From: Brevibacillus parabrevis
Lineage (GTDB): Bacteria; Bacillota; Bacilli; Brevibacillales; Brevibacillaceae
Direction: 5' to 3'
Length of the DNA stretch: 64,000 bases
Assembly: GCF_003710905.1 (NCBI RefSeq)
Contig: NZ_RHHV01000005.1
Coordinates: 310,001-374,000 of the forward strand
In this document: positions 1 through 7,003 of the stretch, piece by piece
Layout: every line of letters starts with the position of its first letter
Position numbering within the stretch: the first letter of the stretch is position 1
Made by a program: the position numbers and the translations under genes
The notes under the pieces: model-generated
Database searches by the model: none
Seen by the model: the letters and a program-made list of their open reading frames with translations, nothing else
What the model was told of the DNA's origin: nothing

Positions 1-1
1 G

Positions 2-523
2 ATGAGCGTTTTTTTGCTGCAAGGCACGCCTATGGTTTGGAAGTGGATGTACCCGATCAAGTATCAGCAGGAAATTTTGACAGCAGCGATCAAATACAAT
101 GTGGACCCTTATCTCGTGTTGGCCGTCATCCGTTCGGAGAGTGGCTTCAAGACGGATCGCGTCTCGAAAAAGGGCGCGGTTGGCTTGATGCAAATCATGC
201 CCGACACCGCTGAATGGATCGTCACTCAGGCCAAATTTCAACCGAAAGACGAGCAATACTTGTACGATCCGGTCATGAACATCGAGATCGGAACATGGTA
301 TTTGAACTTTTTGCTCAATCGGTATGAGGGCGATCTGATCAAGGTCGTCGCCGCCTACAACGCCGGCCCGGGAAAAGTGAACGGCTGGCTGACGACCGAG
401 CAGTGGAGCGGGCACCGCGAGACGATTGAAGACATTCCGTTCGGGGAGACGCGCCAGTACGTGCAGCGAGTCCTCTATTATCATGACCGTTACAAGCGCA
501 TATATGACTTCCAATTGAGGTAA
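2..523 (+). CDS. Lytic transglycosylase, SLT family (5' end outside window)
   Basis: Cleaves peptidoglycan glycan strands at the cell surface, giving 1,6-anhydromuramoyl ends. The SLT fold is seen as the catalytic Glu in VIRSESGFK (about residue 46), then GLMQIMPDTAEW and the AAYNAGPG motif. The visible protein is 173 residues and starts just before the MYPIKY segment. Relatives carry an N-terminal membrane anchor before that point, and no ribosome site is visible here, so the true start probably lies upstream of the window. It sits directly before gapB, as in other Firmicutes where this gene follows coaE. Family assignment is firm; the start is not. Confidence 0.85.
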   Translation: MSVFLLQGTPMVWKWMYPIKYQQEILTAAIKYNVDPYLVLAVIRSESGFKTDRVSKKGAVGLMQIMPDTAEWIVTQAKFQPKDEQYLYDPVMNIEIGTWYLNFLLNRYEGDLIKVVAAYNAGPGKVNGWLTTEQWSGHRETIEDIPFGETRQYVQRVLYYHDRYKRIYDFQLR

Positions 524-555
524 AAGCCGCTTCTCGTGTATGAGGGCGGCTTTTG
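522..555 (+). terminator. Rho-independent terminator after the transglycosylase gene
   Basis: Nine-base stem AAAAGCCGC / GCGGCTTTT overlapping the stop codon, with a 15-nt loop. The T run belongs to the stem, so strength is moderate. Confidence 0.7.
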
Positions 556-641
556 TTCGTGTTTAGGGCAGGCTAAGAAACAAAACGGACAAAAAATAGG
601 AGGGGAAAATCGTCCAAATATTTATTTTTCAGTAAAACACA

Positions 642-669
642 TTGATAATTGTGTTATACTTATTATAAT
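642..669 (+). promoter_or_regulatory. gapB promoter with CcpN-like operator
   Basis: A -35 TTGATA (642-647) and -10 TATAAT (664-669) are separated by 16 bp. Positions 650-660 read TGTGTTATACT, which fits the consensus I recall for the gluconeogenic repressor CcpN (TRTGHYATAYW) and lies between the two promoter elements. In Bacillus CcpN represses gapB and pckA on glucose; control by CcpN here is inferred from the site and the downstream gene. Confidence 0.6.
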
Positions 670-716
670 GAAAGTAACAGATGAGCGTAACTTAATCGCG
701 AAAGGGGTTTCTATTT

Positions 717-1763
717 ATGACAATCAAAATTGGTATTAATGGTTTCGGCCGTATCGGGCGCATGGTATTCCGCCGCGCTATTCAGGACCCCAACATTGAA
801 ATCGTAGCGATCAACGCTAGCTACCCAGCGGAGACGCTTGCACATTTGCTCAAATACGATACCATTCACGGACGCCTGCAAAATAAAGTAGAAGTACAAG
901 ACAACAAAATCATCGTAGATGGCAAAGCGACAGTTGTCCTGTCTGACCGCGACCCGCTGAAACTGCCTTGGGGCGAACTGGGCGTGGAAATCGTCGTAGA
1001 AGCGACAGGCAAATTCAAAGACCGCGAAGGCGCTGGCAAGCACCTGCAAAGCGGAGCGAAAAAAGTAGTCATTACCGCTCCTGCCAAGGAAGAAGACGCA
1101 ACGATTGTGATGGGTGTAAACGATACCATCTACGACCATGCGAATCACCATATCGTGTCCAACGCTTCCTGCACAACCAACTGCCTCGCTCCTGTGGCAA
1201 AAGTGCTGAATGATGCATTCGGCATCGAGCAAGGCTTGATGACAACCATTCACTCGATTACGAACGATCAGGTAAACATCGACAACCCACACAAAGACCT
1301 GCGCCGTGCCCGCGCTGCTGGCGAGTCCATCATCCCGACCACTACAGGTGCTGCCCGCGCGGTAGGCAAAGTGTTGCCTGAACTGAACGGCAAGCTGAAC
1401 GGCTTCGCGCTGCGTGTCCCAACTCCTAACGTGTCGGTTGTGGACCTGGTGATCAACACGAAAAAGCCTGTAACGGTCGAAGAAGTGAACCGCGTGCTGC
1501 GCGAAGCGAGCGAAGGCCATATGAAAGGCTACCTGGAATTTTGCGACGAGCCGCTCGTATCCAGCGACTTCAACGGAAACGACAACTCCTCGATCGTAGA
1601 CGGTTTGTCCACGATGGTAATGGGAACCAACCAAGTAAAAGTGATCGCTTGGTACGACAACGAGTGGGGCTATTCCTGCCGCGTTGTTGACCTGGTTCGC
1701 CACGTATCTGAGATGCACAACCAAACAACTGTGAAAGAAGCGGCTACAGCTGGTGTAAACTAA
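717..1763 (+). CDS. gapB: Glyceraldehyde-3-phosphate dehydrogenase, gluconeogenic GapB type
   Basis: Interconverts glyceraldehyde-3-phosphate and 1,3-bisphosphoglycerate in the cytosol. The 348-residue chain has the Rossmann motif GINGFGRIGR, catalytic Cys152 in SNASCTTNC and His179 in TIHSITNDQ. At the coenzyme site the sequence is N33-A34-S35-Y36 followed by PAETLAHL. GapA enzymes have an acidic residue there that selects NAD; the Asn-Ala-Ser-Tyr version with the downstream NIDNPHKDLRRAR segment is the GapB pattern, which favours NADP and runs in the gluconeogenic direction. A ribosome site (AAAGGGG) precedes the ATG. The CcpN-like box upstream and the nearby nrdR-dnaB-dnaI genes match the Bacillus gapB locus. 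Confidence 0.92.
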   Translation: MTIKIGINGFGRIGRMVFRRAIQDPNIEIVAINASYPAETLAHLLKYDTIHGRLQNKVEVQDNKIIVDGKATVVLSDRDPLKLPWGELGVEIVVEATGKFKDREGAGKHLQSGAKKVVITAPAKEEDATIVMGVNDTIYDHANHHIVSNASCTTNCLAPVAKVLNDAFGIEQGLMTTIHSITNDQVNIDNPHKDLRRARAAGESIIPTTTGAARAVGKVLPELNGKLNGFALRVPTPNVSVVDLVINTKKPVTVEEVNRVLREASEGHMKGYLEFCDEPLVSSDFNGNDNSSIVDGLSTMVMGTNQVKVIAWYDNEWGYSCRVVDLVRHVSEMHNQTTVKEAATAGVN

Positions 1764-1779
1764 GTTGCTGCTATGGAGA

Positions 1780-1815
1780 ACCCTCTGTCCCGATTGAACG
1801 GGCAGAGGGTTTTTT
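1780..1815 (+). terminator. Terminator of gapB
   Basis: Stem ACCCTCTGTCCCG / CGGGCAGAGGGT with one bulged base and a six-base loop, followed by TTTTTT. Confidence 0.88.
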
Positions 1816-1831
1816 CATGACATGAGAAGGG

Positions 1832-1865
1832 AAAAGAAAAAGCTTCGCCGCAAGTGGGCGAAGCC
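1832..1865 (-). terminator. Terminator of the HD-GYP gene
   Basis: Read on the minus strand: GGCTTCGCC, short loop, GGCGAAGCTTTTTC. Convergent with the gapB terminator. Confidence 0.82.
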
Positions 1866-1884
1866 GGATATGTTTGCAAGCAAG

Positions 1885-3015
1885 TCACGAGGATTCGGAT
1901 TCAGACAATCCACTGATGTTAAACAACTGGTCGTCTTCGAAACCGATGATAAACAGCCTGATGTTCTCCTTGAGGTTGAGATCGTAAGGAGCGATGACAT
2001 CGTTGCCGCGGCCGTCTCTCAGGATACGCACCGTTGGCCGATGCGAATAGTCCGGGTCAACACGGCTGACTACTCCTGTCTCGCCTGTATTGAGAACGAC
2101 GCTGCTTCCGATCGGGAAGATGGCGATATGCTTGATAAAGGCGTTCACGAGATGGTGCTCGAACAGGTGACCGCCCGAGCCGAGCAAGTATTCGACGGCA
2201 TCCTGCGGCATGTATCGTTTACGCCAAGGACGAGGCGAAGTCAATGAATCGTAAATATCGCAGATGCCCACGATTTGGGCAAATTCGTGAATCTGCTTTC
2301 CGACCAGTCCTTGAGGATATCCGCTTCCGTTCAGCCGTTCGTGGTGCTGCAAGCAGACGTGTGCGGACATCAAAGAAATGTCATGCTGCTTGCGGAGCAG
2401 ATTAAATCCGAGCGTGGTATGCTGCTTGGCAATCTCTTGTTCTTCCGCGTTCCAGCGCTCTTTTTTCTGCAACAACTCTTCAGGCAAGCTGACTTTGCCG
2501 ATATCATGCAGCATGGCCCCAACGCCCAGGTTCATCAGTTGTGTCCGGTTGTAGCCGATCGACATGCCGACGGCTGTCGCGAGCACGGCCACGTTGACCG
2601 AGTGATGATACAAGGACGGAGAGTGAGAAGAGATTGTCGTCAGGTGGCCGACCATTTGCTTGTTTTGCATCAGGTCGTCCAGAATGGAGCTAAAAGCCCG
2701 TTGAAAATGCAACCCCATCTCTTTCAAGGAGATTTTACGGGCGAGCTTGTTTGAGTTGGTGATCTGCTTGATCGTCTTTTCGATGACTTCGACCGCGATT
2801 TGTCTAGTCTGGGGGCGAATGACTTCCTCCACCACGATGTCTTCTGTACGCGGATCATCGATGTACACAGAGTCCACACCAGATCGCTGGAGCCCAGAAA
2901 TCAAGCGCTCTGTCAATTGCATACCGACGCCAAGCAGCACTTTGCCATCTTCCGTGAAAACGGTACGGCCGAGCTTCATTCCCGGCTGGACTTGTCTTAA
3001 AGAAACTAAACGCAT
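1885..3015 (-). CDS. HD-GYP domain protein, probable cyclic-di-GMP phosphodiesterase
   Basis: Predicted to hydrolyse cyclic di-GMP in the cytosol. The 376-residue protein has an N-terminal segment of about 120 residues ([17 protein letters not shown]) common in these regulators. The HD-GYP domain follows: HHSVNVAVLA, MLHDIGKVSLP, HHERLNGSGYPQGL and GICDIYDSLTS. The GYP signature and the metal-binding His/Asp positions are intact. The C-terminal 80 residues form a small extra domain (FPIGSSVVLNTGETGVV). The start was set at 3015 because GGAGGG lies 8 nt upstream; earlier in-frame codons have no ribosome site. It is transcribed divergently from nrdR. The specific signal pathway is unknown. Confidence 0.85.
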   Translation of the reverse strand: MRLVSLRQVQPGMKLGRTVFTEDGKVLLGVGMQLTERLISGLQRSGVDSVYIDDPRTEDIVVEEVIRPQTRQIAVEVIEKTIKQITNSNKLARKISLKEMGLHFQRAFSSILDDLMQNKQMVGHLTTISSHSPSLYHHSVNVAVLATAVGMSIGYNRTQLMNLGVGAMLHDIGKVSLPEELLQKKERWNAEEQEIAKQHTTLGFNLLRKQHDISLMSAHVCLQHHERLNGSGYPQGLVGKQIHEFAQIVGICDIYDSLTSPRPWRKRYMPQDAVEYLLGSGGHLFEHHLVNAFIKHIAIFPIGSSVVLNTGETGVVSRVDPDYSHRPTVRILRDGRGNDVIAPYDLNLKENIRLFIIGFEDDQLFNISGLSESESS

Positions 3016-3080
3016 TGCAATCCCTCCAACAGTACCCATATTGTACTCCAAACGACTTATCATATAAATAGGTACAAGGA

Positions 3081-3108
3081 TTGACTTGACTTCTGACTGG
3101 AATATGAG
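3081..3108 (+). promoter_or_regulatory. Probable nrdR promoter
   Basis: TTGACT (3081-3086), 16-bp spacer, TATGAG (3103-3108), 45 bp before the nrdR start, in the divergent gap between the HD-GYP gene and nrdR. Confidence 0.45.
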
Positions 3109-3152
3109 GGACACTGTAGACATGTATTGTCAATATTGGAGTTGATTCTGAT

Positions 3153-3641
3153 ATGCGTTGTCCATTTTGTGAATACAACGGGACTAAAGTCCTGGATTCG
3201 CGTCCGTTTAATCATAATAAATCGATCCGTCGCCGCCGTGAGTGCGAATCGTGCGAGCGTCGCTTTACTACATTTGAAATGGTCGAGGAGACCCCGCTGT
3301 TGATTGTGAAAAAGGATGGCACCCGCGAAGAGTTCAGCCGTGAAAAGGTGCTGCGCGGATTGGTGCGCGCCTGCGAGAAGCGGCCCGTTCCTTTGGAAGT
3401 CCTGGAAAATGTGGTAAACGACATCGAAAAAGAATTGCGTAGTTGCGGCCAGGCCGAGATCCCGAGCAACGATGTCGGGGAAAAGGTCATGGAACGTTTG
3501 TACCACGTAGATGAAGTCGCTTACGTCCGTTTCGCGTCCGTTTACCGCCAATTCAAAGATATCAATGTATTCATGAAAGAGCTGGAGGAGCTTCTGACGC
3601 AGGCGAGGGGCAGCCAGCCATCATCCCCAAAAGAATCATAG
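3153..3641 (+). CDS. nrdR: Transcriptional repressor of ribonucleotide reductase genes
   Basis: NrdR binds NrdR boxes upstream of nrd operons and represses them when ATP/dATP load its ATP-cone. The 162-residue protein begins with a zinc ribbon (C3, C6, C31, C34: MRCPFC ... CESC) followed by the ATP-cone ([19 protein letters not shown]). Length and motifs match the family closely. GGAG lies about 11 nt before the ATG. The neighbourhood, just upstream of dnaB and dnaI, is the usual one in Bacillota and links dNTP supply with replication initiation. No NrdR box is visible here, as expected since target operons lie elsewhere. Codon use is like the neighbouring core genes. Confidence 0.95.
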   Translation: MRCPFCEYNGTKVLDSRPFNHNKSIRRRRECESCERRFTTFEMVEETPLLIVKKDGTREEFSREKVLRGLVRACEKRPVPLEVLENVVNDIEKELRSCGQAEIPSNDVGEKVMERLYHVDEVAYVRFASVYRQFKDINVFMKELEELLTQARGSQPSSPKES

Positions 3642-3748
3642 AGAAAGGCGGACGCGTCCGCTCCTATAGATTTCTCCTCACGCTCTTGCGAAAAAACGCC
3701 AGGGCTTCTTTGCTTTCCAGTTATTTTTCTACGCACATTCGTTTGCCA

Positions 3749-3757
3749 TGCTATAAT
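3749..3757 (+). promoter_or_regulatory. Extended -10 element before dnaB
   Basis: TGCTATAAT: a TGN extension directly before TATAAT (3752-3757), about 36 bp upstream of the dnaB start. No good -35 is visible, consistent with an extended -10 promoter. Confidence 0.5.
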
Positions 3758-3792
3758 AAAAGAATCGAATTTTGTCAGGAAGGAAAGATCGG

Positions 3793-5232
3793 ATGCGCCG
3801 TTTAGTCTGGAACGAATTGTTGCCCAAGGATCGTTATTTGGTGCGGCTGGCAAGACCTCTCAGTTTTTCGGAAATGGGGTTTGTCACGCAGTTGTACTTG
3901 CCGATCATTGGCGTCGAATCGTACGCCCTCTACCAAATGCTTGTCCATAGCATGCAGGAAGCGAGCGGGGCCTCTGCGGAGGGAACCCACCGCAGTCTCA
4001 TGCTTGCGTCTTCCTTGTCCCTGGATCGTTTGCTGGATGCGCGTGAACGTCTGGAGGCCATCGGACTTGTAGAAGTGCGCCGCCGCGAAAACCAGCAGCG
4101 CGATTATTACTACGAATACTTGATCAAACCTCCGCTTGCACCCGGAGAGTTTTTTGCCGATTACGTCCTCTCGCTGATGCTGCTCAACAAGATCGAAAAC
4201 GTCCGCTTCTCCCAGCTGCGCCAGCAGTATGCGGATGGGCTGGGCAGCCAGTTGGCGGAAGAATATTCGCAGGTCGAAAACATAACGAAAGATTTTCATG
4301 AAGTGTTCCAATCGTTGAAACCGTCGGAGCTGGAAGTGAAAAAAGGTTCGGAGCGCGAGCGCTTTTTGAGCGAGATGGAGACGAGCTTCCCGCAGGCTGC
4401 GATGAAATCCGGCTTCGAGGCCCAGGTGAACCACTCGCTGAGCGTGTCGTCGCTGCGGCTTTATTTGCCGGACAATGCCGATCCTGCCAAGGTTCTGGAT
4501 GGCAAAAGCATGGAGCTGTTGTTTTCCCTCTGCCATTTTTATCAGTTGGACAGTTGGGGAATGGGGCAGGAACTGCGGGACTGGACGTTGTACAATACGG
4601 ATCGGAGTTTGGACGGGGATGTGCTGCGCAAACGGCTCATGCAGCGCTACACGGAAGACAAGCTGTACCGCAGCGATTCGGCGCCTGCATCGCTGGATGA
4701 CGACTGGGGGCCAGGCAAGTTGCCCGAGCCGGGCAGCGAAGCGTTTGTCCGTGCATGCCGCTTGCTTTCCCCGCTTGCGCTGCTCGAAAAGGTCGTGGGC
4801 GGCCGCGTGAGCAAAGTGTACTTGGAGCGGGCGGAGACGCTCGTTTTTGCAGACGGCATGTCCGCTGAAGTAGTGAACGCACTGCTTTTGCACACGCTCG
4901 CCAGCATGCAAATGGAGCTGCCAAAAGCGTACATGGAGACGATTCGCGACAGCTGGAAGGCCAAGCGGATCGCCACGGTCGATGAAGCGGTGAAGCAGAT
5001 CGTAGAGCGCTCCGAGCAACGGGCGCAATCGGCCGAGAAAGCCAAGACAGCGAAAAAGGAAACGACGCCAGTCAGACGCAACGGCAGGGCGATTTTGCAA
5101 GACAAGCTGCCGGCTTCGGTGGAGTGGCAAATGTCGCAGGAAAAGGCAGCGCCAGACGTTGCCAAAGGACAGTCGATTCAAGATTTTCCGGACTTGCAGA
5201 AGAGACTGGAAACACTGCGAAAACGGAAGTAA
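3793..5232 (+). CDS. dnaB: Replication initiation and membrane attachment protein DnaB (helicase co-loader)
   Basis: Firmicutes DnaB (not the helicase) works with DnaD and DnaI to load the replicative helicase at oriC and at restart sites. The 479-residue length fits the Bacillus protein (about 470). It begins MRRLVWNELLPKDRY and has the DnaB/DnaD-like winged-helix and DDBH2 regions, then a basic tail rich in Lys/Arg (residues about 410-479). The ATG at 3793 was chosen because AGGAAGG lies 8-10 nt upstream; an in-frame TTG at 3772 overlaps that site. It is followed after 15 bp by dnaI, with which it surely forms an operon. Confidence 0.9.
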   Translation: MRRLVWNELLPKDRYLVRLARPLSFSEMGFVTQLYLPIIGVESYALYQMLVHSMQEASGASAEGTHRSLMLASSLSLDRLLDARERLEAIGLVEVRRRENQQRDYYYEYLIKPPLAPGEFFADYVLSLMLLNKIENVRFSQLRQQYADGLGSQLAEEYSQVENITKDFHEVFQSLKPSELEVKKGSERERFLSEMETSFPQAAMKSGFEAQVNHSLSVSSLRLYLPDNADPAKVLDGKSMELLFSLCHFYQLDSWGMGQELRDWTLYNTDRSLDGDVLRKRLMQRYTEDKLYRSDSAPASLDDDWGPGKLPEPGSEAFVRACRLLSPLALLEKVVGGRVSKVYLERAETLVFADGMSAEVVNALLLHTLASMQMELPKAYMETIRDSWKAKRIATVDEAVKQIVERSEQRAQSAEKAKTAKKETTPVRRNGRAILQDKLPASVEWQMSQEKAAPDVAKGQSIQDFPDLQKRLETLRKRK

Positions 5233-5247
5233 GGAGCGTGAGGGAAA

Positions 5248-6186
5248 ATGGAATCTATCAGTGAGTTCATGCAGGAGCTTGCCAAGCGAACACCGCGTCA
5301 GCTGCTGACACCCGATCAGCAATTGGATAAAATGTTTCGTTCGTCCGCCTATCTGAAAGCATTTCAAGCGGAGCACCCGGCATTGACCCGAGACGATTAC
5401 CTGCGCTCGCTCTCCAGTATATATACAGCGGTCAAAGAACAGTATTGGTGCGAGCGTTGTCCAGGGCTGAAAGAGTGCCCGAATCTGGTCAAGGGCCACA
5501 GCACGCAGCTGGAAGTGGCCCACCAGAACATCGTCAGCTCCATCACTCCCTGTTCCAAGCAGCTTGCCCATGAGGAAGAAGTGCGCCGCCGCCGCCTCAT
5601 GCGCAGCTACTACGTGTCAGAAGAGACATTGAACGCGAGCTTTGAAGGAATGGTCATCGACACAGACAATTTGGCCTCGGTGGAAGCGGCCGTGCAGTTT
5701 TGTGAAAAGATCGGCACGGGCGAGCGGGTAAAAGGTCTGTATTTTCACGGCCCGTTCGGCGTAGGAAAAAGCTACATCATGGGCGCGATCGGCCGCGAGC
5801 TTTCCGAGAAGAACGTGGCTTCCCTGCTTGTTTACGTTCCCGACTTTATCCGCGAAATGAAAGACTCGATCTCGGATCAATCGTATGCCGGAAAGCTCGA
5901 GTTGCTCAAAGAAGTGCCCGTGCTCATCTTGGACGATATTGGCGCGGAAAACTTGACGCCATGGGTGCGCGACGAGATTTTGGGAGTCATCCTGAACCAG
6001 CGGGCGAACAATCACCTGCCGACTTTGTTTACATCGAATTACTCGCTGGAGGAACTACAGGAGCATCTGTCTATCTCCAACGGCAACCGGATTGAACAGA
6101 CGAAAGCGGCCCGGATCATGGAGCGGATTCGCCATTTTGTGGACGTCTACGAAATCCGCCGCCAGAACCACCGAGCGGGCAACTAA
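5248..6186 (+). CDS. dnaI: Primosomal helicase loader DnaI
   Basis: AAA+ ATPase that loads the DnaC helicase during replication initiation and restart. The 312-residue protein has an N-terminal helicase-binding zinc domain (C68, C71, C77 in CERCPGLKEC, plus a following His), then the ATPase: Walker A GPFGVGKSY (about residues 167-175), Walker B VLILDDIGAE, and sensor/arginine-finger segment TLFTSNYSLEEL ... MERIRHF. GGAG precedes the ATG. It is the second gene of the dnaB-dnaI pair. Its last 132 bp overlap, tail to tail, the gene on the opposite strand. Confidence 0.94.
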   Translation: MESISEFMQELAKRTPRQLLTPDQQLDKMFRSSAYLKAFQAEHPALTRDDYLRSLSSIYTAVKEQYWCERCPGLKECPNLVKGHSTQLEVAHQNIVSSITPCSKQLAHEEEVRRRRLMRSYYVSEETLNASFEGMVIDTDNLASVEAAVQFCEKIGTGERVKGLYFHGPFGVGKSYIMGAIGRELSEKNVASLLVYVPDFIREMKDSISDQSYAGKLELLKEVPVLILDDIGAENLTPWVRDEILGVILNQRANNHLPTLFTSNYSLEELQEHLSISNGNRIEQTKAARIMERIRHFVDVYEIRRQNHRAGN

Positions 6187-6798
6187 TGAGAACAGGCTGG
6201 AAACCTCCCAATAGGAGAGAGCCAGCACTTCTCTGCCGCGATGGTACGGTCCAAACAGGACGTGCGAATGGACGGCGACGGGAGAGGCGTTGATTCCCAG
6301 CGATTCAGCCATCGTCATCGCCCGCGCCAAATGATAGTCGTGGCTAATGATCAACACATGTCGAATAGAGTGCTTTTCCAAAACCTGCTGGCTATTCAGC
6401 AGGTTTTCGTATGTACTGGTAGATTCGTCTTCCATGAGAATCTGCCCGGACGGAACGCCGTGGGCGATCAAATACTCGCGGCTGACCTCTGCTTCTGTTC
6501 GCGTCTTGCCTTCACCAAGCCCGCCAGTGACCAGCAAAGTGGAAACGTACCCATCTTCGTACAGCCGGACGGCTTCCTCCAGTCGTTCGCGCAGTCCGGG
6601 ACTGGGGCCTTCCCCCCACACAGCAGCGCCGAGGACAATTCCGATATCGGCATGGCGAGGAATCGCCTGTGCGGCTGCTTGTTCAATCCGCCACCAATGA
6701 TAGCCGATCCACACTCCGCCGATCAGAAAAAGGATAGCCAACGCGACCAAAACTCTTCGCGGAAAAAATATTTGCAGTCGTTTTGCTAGATTCTTCAT
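6055..6798 (-). CDS. SanA/ElyC/YdcF-like DUF218 membrane protein
   Basis: Envelope protein of the DUF218 family, linked in other bacteria to cell-wall integrity; the reaction is not established. The 247-residue protein starts with a basic stretch and one membrane helix (RVLVALAILFLIGGVWIGY), then the DUF218 core: IGIVLGAAVWGEGPSP, LLVTGGLGEG, EDESTSTYENLLNS and ISHDYHLARAMTMAESLG. The start at 6798 has AGGGAG 9 nt upstream; longer in-frame reading to 7164 lacks support. The last 40 or so residues run beyond the family core and are read from the antisense of the dnaI 3' end, which may reflect a lost earlier stop. Confidence 0.8.
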   Translation of the reverse strand: MKNLAKRLQIFFPRRVLVALAILFLIGGVWIGYHWWRIEQAAAQAIPRHADIGIVLGAAVWGEGPSPGLRERLEEAVRLYEDGYVSTLLVTGGLGEGKTRTEAEVSREYLIAHGVPSGQILMEDESTSTYENLLNSQQVLEKHSIRHVLIISHDYHLARAMTMAESLGINASPVAVHSHVLFGPYHRGREVLALSYWEVSSLFSLVARSVVLAADFVDVHKMANPLHDPGRFRLFNPVAVGDRQMLL

Positions 6799-7003
6799 TT
6801 TTTTGCTGCTCCCTTGTATCTCTCTTTTTCGCACAAATGCTAGTTCTTTCTCTTTCATTAGACGTGGAAACAGCTGTCTAGTTACACCCTTCGACACATG
6901 GCCGACATAAATCACTGGTAAATTATTTCTCGCAAATGCCGATATAGTAATGGTGGAAAGGTTTCGAAAAACAGCAAATGTCATACTTGCGAGGAGGCTG
7001 GCA

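Noticed and set aside
711-1724. Long open frame antisense to gapB
   Set aside because: It mirrors gapB codons, has no ribosome site and no protein-like composition.
3649-3662. Perfect palindrome GCGGACGCGTCCGC after nrdR
   Set aside because: No T run follows, so not called as a terminator; too short and isolated to say more.
3802-5571. 589-codon frame antisense to dnaB/dnaI
   Set aside because: It spans two well-supported genes and is rich in His/Arg/Leu, typical of an antisense shadow.
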